Positions 1-7,945 of a DNA stretch of 64,000 nucleotides are shown piece by piece. A program made the position numbers and the translations under genes. The stretch's first letter is position 1, and every line of letters begins with the position of its first letter. The stretch comes from Pseudomonas frederiksbergensis (GTDB lineage Bacteria > Pseudomonadota > Gammaproteobacteria > Pseudomonadales > Pseudomonadaceae): positions 62,001 through 126,000 of the forward strand of contig NZ_MOBR01000041.1 of NCBI RefSeq assembly GCF_003732705.1, read 5' to 3'. A model generated the notes under the pieces. The model searched no databases. It was not told where the DNA came from and was given only the letters and a program-made list of their open reading frames with translations.

Positions 1-1067
1 GACGGCACGGTCCAGCTCAGCAACGGGCCGAAGCCCCAGCGATTGGTCTGCGGCTTGCCGAGGTTTTCCAGGGTGCCGACGGTGCCGATGGACGCGCCGA
101 TGCTGATGTCCGGGTACAACTCGCCGGTGGCGATACCGATACCGGCGGTCGCAGCGGCCAAACGACGTTCAGCCTGACGCACATCCGGGCGGCGCTTGAG
201 CAGCGTGGCGCCGTCACCGACCGGCAACAATTGCGCAATCTTCGGCAGTTCGGCGCAGCTGTCGGTGCCGGCCGGCAGTTGATCCAGCGGCTTTGCCAGC
301 AACATCGACAAGCGGAACAACCCGGCCTGACGCGATGCCTCATATCGCGGCATGTCAGCGCGCAAGGATTTGAATTGGGTTTGCGAGCGGGTGACCTGGG
401 TTTCATCGCCACGCCCGGCATCACGCAGACGCTGGGTCAACGTCGTGCTCTGGGCTTGCAGGTCGAGGGAGTGCTGGGCGATTTCCCGCTCTTCATTGGC
501 CGCACAGACTTGTGTGTAAGCCCGGACCACATCGGCCACCAGAGTGATGCGCGCCGTGTCCGCCGCTGCCTGGGTTGCATCGGCGTTGGCCTTGGCCGCT
601 TCGATGCCGCGCTGCAAGGTGCCGAACAGGTCGAATTGATAAGACGTGGTGATGCCAATGTCGCCAACGTTGGCCACCGGCACTTTTTCCGGCAGCAGGA
701 ACGCTTCGCCGGATTCCTGCAAACGCTGGGCGCCCATCTTCACGCCGCCGCTCCAGCCGCCCGCCGCTTGCGCTTCATCAACCTGCGCCCGAGCCCGGGA
801 CAGGTTCGCCGCCGCCACGCGCAAATCGGTGTTGGAGGCCATGGCCTGCTCCACCAATTGATCAAGTCGCGGATCCTGGTACAAACGCCACCAATCGGTG
901 GGCACCGGTGCCGACACGACATCTTTGCCGTTCGCCGCCAGGTTGCCCTGCAAATCTTCGCGGTGCACAGCGGCGTCATCCGGCAAGTGATAATCCGGCC
1001 CGACCACCTGACACGCCGACAGCAACAGGCCGAACCCGGCCACCGCCAAAGCCGAGGCTTTGCTCAT
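1..1067 (-). CDS. Outer-membrane factor of a tripartite efflux pump (NodT/OprM-like lipoprotein), 3' end outside window
   Basis: This is the TolC-type channel of the efflux operon, expected in the outer membrane. Reading leftward from ATG at 1067, the product starts MSKASALAVAGFGLLLSACQ, a lipoprotein signal peptide with lipobox LSAC. It continues with VGPDYHLPD and the helical repeats typical of NodT-family factors, including the late motif LLKRRPDVRQAERRLAAATA. About 355 codons are present and the C-terminus lies beyond position 1. The start codon overlaps the stop of the upstream HlyD gene as ATGA, which indicates translational coupling. No stop occurs inside the window. The substrate cannot be told from sequence; FUSC partners suggest aromatic acids or similar small organic compounds. 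Confidence 0.9.
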   Translation of the reverse strand, partial: MSKASALAVAGFGLLLSACQVVGPDYHLPDDAAVHREDLQGNLAANGKDVVSAPVPTDWWRLYQDPRLDQLVEQAMASNTDLRVAAANLSRARAQVDEAQAAGGWSGGVKMGAQRLQESGEAFLLPEKVPVANVGDIGITTSYQFDLFGTLQRGIEAAKANADATQAAADTARITLVADVVRAYTQVCAANEEREIAQHSLDLQAQSTTLTQRLRDAGRGDETQVTRSQTQFKSLRADMPRYEASRQAGLFRLSMLLAKPLDQLPAGTDSCAELPKIAQLLPVGDGATLLKRRPDVRQAERRLAAATAGIGIATGELYPDISIGASIGTVGTLENLGKPQTNRWGFGPLLSWTVP

Positions 1068-1951
1068 TTCGCGGGCTCCTCGGTTTTATCGTCAATGATC
1101 GACACCGTCGCGGTACGCCCGGCGATCATGCGGAAATCTGCGGGTACGTCGTCGAAAGCAATCCGCACCGGAATCCGCTGGGCCAGCCGCACCCAACTGA
1201 ACGCCGGGTTAACGTTGGGCAACAAGTTGCTGCCGCTGCTGCGGTCGCGGTCCTCGATGCCGGCGACGATGCTTTCGACATGGCCGCGCAAGCGAGCGCG
1301 GTCGCCGATCACCCGGATATCCACGCCTTGGCCAACGTGAATGCCGTCGAGTTTGGTTTCTTCGAAATAGCCGTCGATGTGAAAAGAGTTGCTGTCCACC
1401 ACCGACAACACTGGCCGCCCGGCGGTGACGAATTCCTGGGCGCGGGGCGCACGGTCGTTGATGTAGCCGTCCACCGGGCTGCGGATGGTCGAGCGGTCAA
1501 GGTTGAGCTGGGCACTGTCCACGGTCACCAGCGCTTCGGACAAGGCCGACTGCGCACGGGCAACTTTCGACAGGCTTTCTTCCAGTTGCTCGCCCGGCAC
1601 CAGATTGCCGAGGCCGCGGTTACGCTTGGCTTCGCGCTGGGCCTGGGCCAGGGTTTCTTCGCGGTCGGCCACGGCGGCTTTCGCCTGGCGCAGAGCCAGT
1701 TTGAAACGGTCCTGGTCGATGCTGAACAGCACCTGGCCGCGTTGCACCAACTGGTTGTCGCGCACTTGCACTTGCTGGATCAGCCCGGACACGTCCGGCG
1801 CGATTTGCACGATGTCGGCACGGATGTGGCCGTCCCGGGTCCAGGGCGCGAACATGTAATACATCACCATGCGCCAGACCACGACGACGGCGAAACTCAC
1901 GATCAGCAGGGTCAGCAGCACGCGACCAATGGTCAAAAAAGGTTTTTTCAT
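1064..1951 (-). CDS. HlyD/AaeA-like periplasmic adaptor of the FUSC efflux pump
   Basis: This 295-residue adaptor should bridge the inner-membrane FUSC permease and the outer-membrane factor. One N-terminal membrane helix covers about residues 9-31. It is followed by a biotinyl-lipoyl half-motif (APDVSGLIQQVQVRDNQLVQ), a coiled-coil hairpin (about 90-160) and the second lipoyl half near STIRSPVDGYIND. Order and length match AaeA/EmrA-type adaptors. The gene overlaps DUF1656 upstream and the outer-membrane factor downstream by 4 nt each, so it sits in a tightly coupled operon. Confidence 0.93.
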   Translation of the reverse strand: MKKPFLTIGRVLLTLLIVSFAVVVVWRMVMYYMFAPWTRDGHIRADIVQIAPDVSGLIQQVQVRDNQLVQRGQVLFSIDQDRFKLALRQAKAAVADREETLAQAQREAKRNRGLGNLVPGEQLEESLSKVARAQSALSEALVTVDSAQLNLDRSTIRSPVDGYINDRAPRAQEFVTAGRPVLSVVDSNSFHIDGYFEETKLDGIHVGQGVDIRVIGDRARLRGHVESIVAGIEDRDRSSGSNLLPNVNPAFSWVRLAQRIPVRIAFDDVPADFRMIAGRTATVSIIDDKTEEPAK

Positions 1952-2157
1952 GTCATCAGGTATCGACTGAGTGAGTCCACGGCGCCGAGGAGCAAAGCGT
2001 AGAGAGCCACGTTGAACAATGCCCGGTGCCAGACCAGACGGTAAAAGTGCAGGCGCGTGAGCACCCCGTGCACCAACAGGTAAAACAGGTAGGTAATGCC
2101 CATCAGCACCAGCAGCGTGGGCAGGAACACCCCGCTGATATCCAGATCACCGATCAT
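1948..2157 (-). CDS. DUF1656 small membrane protein (AaeX-like)
   Basis: This 69-residue protein has two predicted membrane helices (about 10-30 and 45-65). The start MIGDLDISGVFLPTLLVLM and the segment RLHFYRLVWHRALFNVALY are characteristic of DUF1656/AaeX, which almost always lies between a FUSC permease and an HlyD adaptor. Four-base overlaps join it to both neighbours. Its molecular role is not established; an accessory role in pump assembly is inferred from gene order. Confidence 0.92.
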   Translation of the reverse strand: MIGDLDISGVFLPTLLVLMGITYLFYLLVHGVLTRLHFYRLVWHRALFNVALYALLLGAVDSLSRYLMT

Positions 2158-4226
2158 AAAGGCGCTCCATCGATGCCATGGGGCAGTGGTTCTTCGAGTT
2201 GTGGCGTGCCGACGAATTCAACCCCGGGTAGCAACGCCAGGCGCAGTCCGCTCAAGGCGTGCAGCAAATGTAGCCGGGCGCCGTCATCGCACTCGATGTT
2301 GAGGGCGCGACGGGCGCGGTCCATGGTCATCAGCAACGGACTCGGCGCCGGCAAACGCTCGCCAGCCTTGAGGCAGGCCTTGAAGTACTCGCCGACTTCA
2401 GCCACCACTTGATGCAGCAGCACTTGCGGCACACCGAGCACTCGCGGGGTGTAGGCGAGCAGGTCGAGCAGGTTCAGGGCCACGCGCACTTCCCGCAGGG
2501 CGACGCCGGTGTCCTGGCCGATCAGGCCCAGACGCGGCAAGTGCTGCATCAGGCGATCAAGCATCTGCACGCCCAATTTGCGGTGTTCGGACAGCGTGGC
2601 CGGTTCGGTGAGGCTGACGATGTCGCGCCAACTGAAACGGGTCAGGCGCTTGGCCGCCAGTTCCGCGCCGAACGGTCGGGCAATCAGGGTCCAGACAAAC
2701 GCGAACAGCAAGCCAATCGGCCCAGCCAGGTTGGAGTTGGAGAAGCTGAGGAAATCCGCGTCGTAAGCGCCCTGGATGCTGATAAAGGACGAGGTGTTCA
2801 CCAGCGTCAGCAGCATGCCGAGGTAAAACTGCGGCTTGACCGTCAGCGTGCCGATGCAGATGAACGGCACGGCAAACGCCAGCACCAGCATCGGGAAGTC
2901 ATGCAGATTTGGCAGGACCAAAAACAGATAAAGACTGGCGAACAACACCGACATCGCCGTCCAGAAAAAGAACCGGAAAATCTGCGGCGCCGGGTCGTCC
3001 ATCGAGGCGAAGAAACTGCACGCCACCGCCGCCAGAATCACCGCGCTGCCGCCGTCGGTCCAGCCGAGCAGAATCCACAGCACCGAGGCGACGATGATCG
3101 CGCTGACCGTCGACAACGCCGAATAGAGCATCAACCCGCGATCGAGAAACGGCGTCAGGCGACCGAGGCGCCAATGCCGATACACCGCGCGCCAGTTGTC
3201 CTGGCTTTCGCACTGGATGGCGTATTGCAGGCTGCGGCAGTCTTGCCACAAATCGATCCACTCGCCGAGGCGATACAAGGCGTTGGAAAACAGCAACTGC
3301 TTGCGATCATCCAGGGCCTCGGCACTTGGTTGCAGGGCTTCGAGCTGGTCTTTCAGCGCCTGCCAACGGTTGAGGTCGGCGTCTTTGTAATTGAGCCATT
3401 CAGTGGTCGCGGTCAGCAGCGGCGCAAACTTATCCACAAGCTCCGGGGTGCGGCGCTCCAGGGCGTAGAGCGCGTCGTCCAGGGCATCGATCACTGGCAG
3501 CAGGTGAATCATTCGTCCGCGCAGTTCCTTGGTATTGCGCACCGTTTGCGGCCGCGCGCCTTCGTGGGGCAACTGTCCGATCATCAGTTCAAGGCTGTTG
3601 AAGGTCGTGACCATGGCCGAACGCAGCGCGCTGACTTCTTCGGGTTTCACCTCGCGAGTGAGGAAGCGCAGGCTGTAGGTCGAGGCGTCGGTGAACCATT
3701 TATTCACCGAATCGTTGAACACCGGCGCCAGCCGTCGCGGCCAGAACATGGCGCCGACCACTGCAGCGACGGCGATGCCAAGGAAGATTTCTTCAGTCCG
3801 CGCCTCGGCGATGTCCCACACCGCCAGCGGATTATCCAGCACCGGCAAAGCGATCAGCGGCAAGGTGTAACCGGCGAGCATCAAGGCGTAGCTGTTGGCG
3901 GTGCGTAGGTGCAGGGACAGGAACAGCAACGTCCCGGTCCACAGCGCGATGATCACCACCAATACCCACGGGCTCTGGACAAACATCGGCACAAAAAACA
4001 CCGCCGCCGCCGCGCCCATGAACGTACCGACCGCGCGGTACAGCGCCTTGGAACTGGTCGGGCCGACAAACGGGCTGGAAACGATATACACCGTGGCCAT
4101 CGCCCAATACGGACGCGGCATCTGCATCAGCATGGCGATGTACAACGCGATCATCGACGCGGCGAAAGTACGCACACCGTAGAACCAGTCCCGCGCCGGG
4201 GGAACGCCTGTCCAGAAACCGCTCAA
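2154..4226 (-). CDS. FUSC-family efflux permease (AaeB-like)
   Basis: This 690-residue inner-membrane protein has the two-lobe FUSC layout. A first block of membrane helices lies at about residues 15-165, followed by a long soluble helical region (about 170-360). A second block of helices lies at about 365-505, and a cytoplasmic C-terminal part follows. The N-terminus GVRTFAASMIALYIAMLMQMP and the repeat-like RLLDLLA segment fit the AaeB/fusaric acid resistance family. It overlaps the MarR gene upstream and DUF1656 downstream by 4 nt. It is probably the energised component exporting aromatic acids; the true substrate is unknown. Confidence 0.93.
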   Translation of the reverse strand: MSGFWTGVPPARDWFYGVRTFAASMIALYIAMLMQMPRPYWAMATVYIVSSPFVGPTSSKALYRAVGTFMGAAAAVFFVPMFVQSPWVLVVIIALWTGTLLFLSLHLRTANSYALMLAGYTLPLIALPVLDNPLAVWDIAEARTEEIFLGIAVAAVVGAMFWPRRLAPVFNDSVNKWFTDASTYSLRFLTREVKPEEVSALRSAMVTTFNSLELMIGQLPHEGARPQTVRNTKELRGRMIHLLPVIDALDDALYALERRTPELVDKFAPLLTATTEWLNYKDADLNRWQALKDQLEALQPSAEALDDRKQLLFSNALYRLGEWIDLWQDCRSLQYAIQCESQDNWRAVYRHWRLGRLTPFLDRGLMLYSALSTVSAIIVASVLWILLGWTDGGSAVILAAVACSFFASMDDPAPQIFRFFFWTAMSVLFASLYLFLVLPNLHDFPMLVLAFAVPFICIGTLTVKPQFYLGMLLTLVNTSSFISIQGAYDADFLSFSNSNLAGPIGLLFAFVWTLIARPFGAELAAKRLTRFSWRDIVSLTEPATLSEHRKLGVQMLDRLMQHLPRLGLIGQDTGVALREVRVALNLLDLLAYTPRVLGVPQVLLHQVVAEVGEYFKACLKAGERLPAPSPLLMTMDRARRALNIECDDGARLHLLHALSGLRLALLPGVEFVGTPQLEEPLPHGIDGAPL

Positions 4227-4678
4227 GGGTGGATCACCAGCGGTGGATTGGCGGCTTCAAAGGCCCTGAGCACCCGCAGCGCCGCTTCCAAATCACTCTG
4301 GTCGATGCCTTCGAGCACTTCATTGCGCAGACGCACCAGCTCGACCTCAACCGCTTGCACCAACTCGCGACCGGTGTCGGTCAGGCTCAAGCATTTGGCG
4401 CGCCGGTCATGGGCGTCTTCCGTGCGGCGCACGTAGCCGGAGTTGCACAACTGATCGAGCAAACGCACCAACGACGGACTCTCCATCCCCGCCGCCTGCG
4501 CCACCGTCACCTGCCGCACACCCTCCCCCAATCGACCGATCATCAACAACGGGACGGCGCAGGCTTCGGAGATTCCATAATTGACCAGCGTGGTCTGGCA
4601 GATCTTCCGCCAATGCCTGGCGGCCACCACCATGGCACTGCTGATGTTCATCTGGAGAGCGTCGAGGTTTTTTGGCAC
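4223..4678 (-). CDS. MarR-family transcriptional regulator of the efflux operon
   Basis: The product (about 151 residues) has a MarR winged helix: the helix-turn-helix around VTVAQAAGMESPSLVRLLDQL and the wing motif RRTEDAHDRRAKCLSLTDTG with its conserved D-x-R-A. I prefer the GTG start at 4678 (MPKNLDALQMNISSAM). An in-frame TTG at 4714 would place the start upstream of, and translate through, the operator dyad at 4695-4708. The gene is first in the operon and overlaps the FUSC gene by 4 nt. MarR proteins of this kind usually repress their own operon until an aromatic ligand binds; here that is inference from position. Confidence 0.88.
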   Translation of the reverse strand: MPKNLDALQMNISSAMVVAARHWRKICQTTLVNYGISEACAVPLLMIGRLGEGVRQVTVAQAAGMESPSLVRLLDQLCNSGYVRRTEDAHDRRAKCLSLTDTGRELVQAVEVELVRLRNEVLEGIDQSDLEAALRVLRAFEAANPPLVIHP

Positions 4679-4694
4679 GGGGGAATGACACACT

Positions 4695-4742
4695 GTTAGT
4701 TTGCTAACTATCAATATCGCATTCGAGGGAAAGGGCGGTCAA
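4695..4742 (-). promoter_or_regulatory. Predicted promoter and MarR operator of the efflux operon
   Basis: On the minus strand TTGACC (4742-4737) is followed after 18 nt by GATATT, a reasonable sigma-70 pair. Just downstream lies a perfect dyad, GTTAG-CAAA-CTAAC (minus-strand reading, 4708-4695), with 5-bp arms and a 4-bp spacer. It resembles MarR-type operators. Placement between the -10 and the start codon fits autorepression. Transcription start and binding are not shown by sequence alone. Confidence 0.55.
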
Positions 4743-4753
4743 GTTTTGAAACA
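4737..4753. repeat. Left copy of 17-bp direct repeat flanking the fic gene
   Basis: GGTCAAGTTTTGAAACA occurs here and again, identical and in the same orientation, at 6406-6422. The pair brackets the Fic gene and its 5' region. This copy also supplies the -35 element of the marR promoter. Confidence 0.8.
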
Positions 4754-4781
4754 AATTCGTTGCTGGAAATGAGACTGACGG

Positions 4782-6257
4782 TTATTCGTCCGTCATCAAT
4801 CTCCCGGCCTCCTCCTCAATAAATGCAAAAACCTCCTCCGGCACGCTGTACTGAAATTGCTTGCGCCGGTGCTTCGAGACTTTGCCGTCGTTGTCCAGAC
4901 ACATCATCACAAGTTTCGATAGATCGCTGCCGCGCACGTCGAAACGCTCATTCACCGCTTTGATCACTCTGTCGTAACGGTCCAGAAACTCGGTTTCCTC
5001 CCGCAGTTCAACCTCCAGGGCACGCCGTGCCATGCGCAAGGTGAATTCGACGCAGCGAGTGGCGTCCCAGAAGCGATAAATCGAAGGATGCCCAACGAAC
5101 TCGAATGCCATTTGGTCAGCGTCCAGCCAGGTGACGTTCCAGAAATCACGGGCGGGTTTAGAGAAGTCCTTCAGCGCTTCAAGGTAGTTTGCCTCCTCGT
5201 GTTTCATAGCCACGGAAACGGGCAGCAACAAACCGTTTTCCAATGCGCCGGAATGACAAAGCGTTTGATGGATCAGGAAACGTGAAAGTCGACCATTGCC
5301 ATCCATGAACGGATGAAGGAAGGCAAACCCGAAGGCCGTCACAGCAGCCGCCACCAACGGGTCGATTTGTTTTGAAGACTGATTGGCGAAGCTCATCAGC
5401 TCTTCCATCAGTTCACGACACAGGTCTGGAGCGGGCGGTACGTAACTGACGCCAGCGGCACCACGCAAACCGTTATGCAGATGATTCTGTTCGTGGCGAA
5501 ACAGGACGGCTTTGTCGAAAGGATTGGAAACGGTGCTGTTTTGCAGTTCGACCAAATAGTCTTCGCTCAACTCGCGCCCTTCGTGTGCCTGGCGCAGCAG
5601 TTGCACAAAGCGGCGAGATTTTTCCTCGCTGGGTTCTTCTTTCTCGATGGCGAAGGAATCGCGGGTTTCGTGCAGGTAAGCCCAGTTGATGGCGCGGTCC
5701 ATCATTTCTGGCGGCAAGGTAGCCATGAAGGCTTTGGCTCGACCGAGGATGTCGAGACTGAGCAGAGCTTCGAGTTCGGGGGTTCGTTCTACGGTGGCGC
5801 AATAGCGCAGAGATCCCAAGCCATTAAAATCGACGCGCCAGCGGCTATTGCGCAGGGCAGGGCCCGTTACATAACGCTTGGGGTCGAATAGCGCCACAAC
5901 GCTGCCCCGAACCGGTATCGAATACTCAAGTTTTTGACCGGTGAAGCTTTCCCACAAAAAGCAGGCTTTGCGGATGAATACGCCATTCGGTGATTTGGCC
6001 AACTCATCCAGCAATTGCTTAGCAGAAACAGCTTCAAGTGCCTGGGCAAGAATGCAAAGGTTGATGCCCTCGTGCTTGAGGGCAAAAAGAATATGCTCAA
6101 GCATCGAGCCTTGAGCCGGAGCCACTGACTGGGGGACAGCCAAGCAATCACCGATCAATGTGATACGAGTAACCGGCTTGATCATCGCAGCGCGTTGGGG
6201 TGCGAAAGCCTTAAGGCTCAGCGCGTCACGCAGGTAGGCGTATCCAACAAAAGGCAT
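4782..6257 (-). CDS. Fic-domain protein, probable AMP-transferase with N-terminal inhibitory motif (class II)
   Basis: This 491-residue protein carries the Fic active-site motif HPFMDGNGRLSR at residues 315-326, with catalytic His315 and the anion-binding GNGR. Proteins with this complete motif usually transfer AMP to a hydroxyl of a target protein. Upstream, residues 201-205 read SFAIE, matching the (S/T)xxxE core of the autoinhibitory helix of class II Fic proteins; Lys206 replaces the usual Gly/Asn. A C-terminal region of about 130 residues could be a winged helix. It stands alone in its orientation with no Doc/Phd partner beside it, and lies between two 17-bp direct repeats, suggesting acquisition as a unit. 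The target is unknown. Confidence 0.9.
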   Translation of the reverse strand: MPFVGYAYLRDALSLKAFAPQRAAMIKPVTRITLIGDCLAVPQSVAPAQGSMLEHILFALKHEGINLCILAQALEAVSAKQLLDELAKSPNGVFIRKACFLWESFTGQKLEYSIPVRGSVVALFDPKRYVTGPALRNSRWRVDFNGLGSLRYCATVERTPELEALLSLDILGRAKAFMATLPPEMMDRAINWAYLHETRDSFAIEKEEPSEEKSRRFVQLLRQAHEGRELSEDYLVELQNSTVSNPFDKAVLFRHEQNHLHNGLRGAAGVSYVPPAPDLCRELMEELMSFANQSSKQIDPLVAAAVTAFGFAFLHPFMDGNGRLSRFLIHQTLCHSGALENGLLLPVSVAMKHEEANYLEALKDFSKPARDFWNVTWLDADQMAFEFVGHPSIYRFWDATRCVEFTLRMARRALEVELREETEFLDRYDRVIKAVNERFDVRGSDLSKLVMMCLDNDGKVSKHRRKQFQYSVPEEVFAFIEEEAGRLMTDE

Positions 6258-6300
6258 GGGGAGCGTCCACAGAAAAAATTCACTTAGGCGATTAAAGCCT

Positions 6301-6362
6301 AGATTTTTTTACTGCTCACCAGATTTTTTTACATTTCAGACTTTTCCCACAGATTTTTTTAC
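6301..6362. repeat. Three direct copies of a 12-bp motif upstream of fic
   Basis: AGATTTTTTTAC occurs at 6301-6312, 6321-6332 and 6351-6362, with 20- and 30-bp spacing. All copies lie just upstream of the leftward fic gene (start 6257), so they could be protein-binding sites in its control region. The third copy merges into the partial copy of the DUF2789 3' end. Confidence 0.7.
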
Positions 6363-6392
6363 ACCCCAGCCCTTCCTCAACGACACATCCAC
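6351..6392. repeat. Partial copy of the DUF2789 gene 3' end
   Basis: About 42 bp here align with 6915-6956 with few differences (shared core cccttcctca-cacatcc). The latter is the 3' end of the DUF2789 gene. On the minus strand this copy would encode a tail like VDVSLRKGWGV, against LDVLMRKGRGV in the gene. The two copies enclose the truncated HigA-like gene and the orphan antitoxin-like ORF. Confidence 0.6.
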
Positions 6393-6405
6393 CCTGGGGA
6401 ATGAT

Positions 6406-6422
6406 GGTCAAGTTTTGAAACA
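6406..6422. repeat. Right copy of 17-bp direct repeat flanking the fic gene
   Basis: Identical to 4737-4753 and in the same orientation, 1669 bp apart start to start. No transposase or integrase lies between the copies. Confidence 0.8.
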
Positions 6423-6492
6423 GATCGGCGATCAACGACAGGGGCCTTATCGCGCATGCTCAACGTGATCAGATCAATACGGAGATTGTGTA

Positions 6493-6711
6493 ATGAACAC
6501 CAAACCCATCCGAATCGCTGAGGACCTCAACAATGCACTTTTGCGCATTGACCAGTTGTGGGGAGCGGCATCGAATTCAACTGAAGGGGATGAACTTGAG
6601 GTGTTGGCCATGTTGGTAGAAAAGTATGAAAACGAGCACTTTCCGATTCCGGCCTCCGATCCCATTGAAGCCGCCAAATTTCGCATCGCATTCAGTGGGA
6701 AATCGAACTGA
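6493..6711 (+). pseudogene. Truncated HigA-like antitoxin (N-terminal part only)
   Basis: The 72-residue product (MNTKPIRIAEDLNNALLRID...) matches the N-terminal half of the COG5499 HigA antitoxins, with the hallmark GDELEVLAMLVEKYE, HFPI and DPIEAAKF. Full-length members run to about 110-140 residues with an HTH after this point. Here the frame ends at GKSN and the HTH is missing. A ribosome site (GGAG) precedes the ATG, so a short product may still be made. No HigB toxin gene adjoins it. I read it as a decayed remnant of a toxin-antitoxin pair. Confidence 0.65.
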
Positions 6712-6731
6712 ATATTCGCAGGAACCCCAGC

Positions 6732-6914
6732 CTATAGGTCCTCAAGATTTACCGGGATCGGTGTTTCATGCCTGCGGGTGCGAACAATTTCCGCCAATTC
6801 AAAGTCATCGAGGCGCTCCATCACACACTCGCGAACATCGGCCGGAGCCACTTCCACAGGCTCATCAGGTGCGCCTTTCTTTACCGCTGAAGAATTTTTC
6901 TTCAAGTCAGACAC
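6732..6914 (-). CDS. Small orphan antitoxin-like protein, function uncertain
   Basis: This 60-residue ORF starts at GTG 6914, just after the DUF2789 stop. A charged N-terminus (MSDLKKNSSAVKKG) is followed by ERLDDFELAEIVRTRR and ends with TPIPVNLEDL. The closing IPVxLxDL motif after a short helix resembles small RelB-like antitoxins. No toxin-like gene adjoins it on either side. The gene could be a remnant. The call rests on motif resemblance only. Confidence 0.45.
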   Translation of the reverse strand: MSDLKKNSSAVKKGAPDEPVEVAPADVRECVMERLDDFELAEIVRTRRHETPIPVNLEDL

Positions 6915-6920
6915 GATTTT

Positions 6921-7166
6921 TCACACCCCCCGCCCCTTCCTCATCAACACATCCAACTGATCCACCACCTCCGCCCAATCCGCGTCATCCAGAATCTCAT
7001 CCCGCAAAAATGCCGCTTGGCTCTCGCTCCAGAAAAACGCATCCGCCAGATGCAATTCAGGCTTGAGCGGTGAATGGGTAGCGATGAATTTATCGATGCT
7101 GACCGGGTCGCTGTCCAGGCCGAGTTGTTTGAACAGGGACGGCAGGCTGTGGGTTGGGGATTCCAT
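6921..7166 (-). CDS. DUF2789 family protein
   Basis: The 81-residue product (MESPTHSLPSLFKQLGLDSD...) shows the family pattern throughout: FKQLGL, the LADAFFWSESQAAFLRDEIL block, and DDADWAEVVDQLDVL. It is a small soluble protein common in Pseudomonas, with no known function. The C-terminal codons (LMRKGRGV) are the part duplicated at 6351-6392. It is transcribed toward the accessory patch and has no operon partner except possibly the ORF ending at 6732. Confidence 0.85.
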   Translation of the reverse strand: MESPTHSLPSLFKQLGLDSDPVSIDKFIATHSPLKPELHLADAFFWSESQAAFLRDEILDDADWAEVVDQLDVLMRKGRGV

Positions 7167-7193
7167 GTTGGGCTCCTGGGTGGCTGAAAATTA

Positions 7194-7260
7194 TTCGCGG
7201 GCAAGCCTCGCTCCTACAGGTTATCTGCGGTCCCCTGTAGGAGCGAGGCTTGCCCGCGAA
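7194..7260. repeat. Inverted pair of Pseudomonas REP sequences
   Basis: Two perfectly complementary 27-nt arms (7194-7220 and 7234-7260) enclose a 13-nt spacer. The core GCGGGCAAGCCTCGCTCC is the REP type also found at 42178-42267. The pair lies between DUF2789 and ybaK-like genes and could form a strong hairpin. Confidence 0.92.
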
Positions 7261-7285
7261 GGCTATGTCACTGACGCCGAAAAAC

Positions 7286-7747
7286 CTAATGACTCAACTC
7301 GCAAACCTCCGCATGCGGCACCATCCTCAAATACTCCGGCATGCTCATGTGCAGCAGGTTGTTGTGGTTGCCGGCCTCCAGGTAGATGTCTTTCTGCCGA
7401 GTCAGCAGCGGGTCGATGACCATGTCCATGCCATAGGACTCGCCCAGCGCAGGCACCGCGCCGCGTTCGCAGTCGTTGAACAGGTGCGCCAGGGTGCTTT
7501 CCCGGGTGATTTGCCATTCGCCGCTGCCGCGTACTTTGCTCAGGTCCAGGTGACGGCTGGCGGGTAGCACGGCCATCAGGTAATGCCCGTGGTGGTCGTC
7601 GAGGATCACCGATTTGGCCACCCGTTCGGCAGGAATATTCGCCACGCGAGCCGTTTCCAGGCTGCTGGCCGAGTGCGGGTGGGTGACGATGTCAAATTCG
7701 CATTGAGCCTTGGTGAGGCTGTCCTGCACGGTTCTTGCCATACGCAT
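7286..7747 (-). CDS. YbaK/ProX-type aminoacyl-tRNA deacylase
   Basis: The product (about 153 residues) has the YbaK fold signature. It reads YDIV-like FDIVTHPHSASSLETARVANIP, then AKSVILDDHHGHYLMAVLPASRHLDL with the conserved Lys (AKSV), and later FNDCERGAVPALGESYGMDMVID. Family members hydrolyse mischarged tRNAs such as Cys- or Ala-tRNA(Pro). The ATG at 7747 (MRMARTVQ) is chosen because GAGG lies 6 nt before it; an upstream in-frame extension to 7879 lacks family similarity. Monocistronic, flanked by a REP pair. Confidence 0.85.
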   Translation of the reverse strand: MRMARTVQDSLTKAQCEFDIVTHPHSASSLETARVANIPAERVAKSVILDDHHGHYLMAVLPASRHLDLSKVRGSGEWQITRESTLAHLFNDCERGAVPALGESYGMDMVIDPLLTRQKDIYLEAGNHNNLLHMSMPEYLRMVPHAEVCELSH

Positions 7748-7945
7748 GATGCACCTCGGTGTCCGTTGCAACGACAAACGGACGATGGTTAAACCTTTTT
7801 CTCTCCTCTGAAAGTCTAGGCCCGCCGGCGCCATCGCGCGGGAAATCTGCCCGCCGGAATCACGGAAAAAACCGGTCAAAATTCGTACAACTCACAGCTC
7901 AGCTAGACTCTATACAGAACCACCCCGACTCTCCCGGAGGGTCAC

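Noticed and set aside
230..3908. Long plus-strand frames opposite the FUSC efflux operon
   Set aside because: They are rich in Arg, Gln and His, overlap well-supported minus-strand genes throughout, and show no domain or ribosome site.
4737..6422. Insertion-sequence target duplication around fic
   Set aside because: A 17-bp duplication is long for most insertion sequences, and no transposase or terminal inverted repeats are present; it is reported only as a direct-repeat-flanked cassette.
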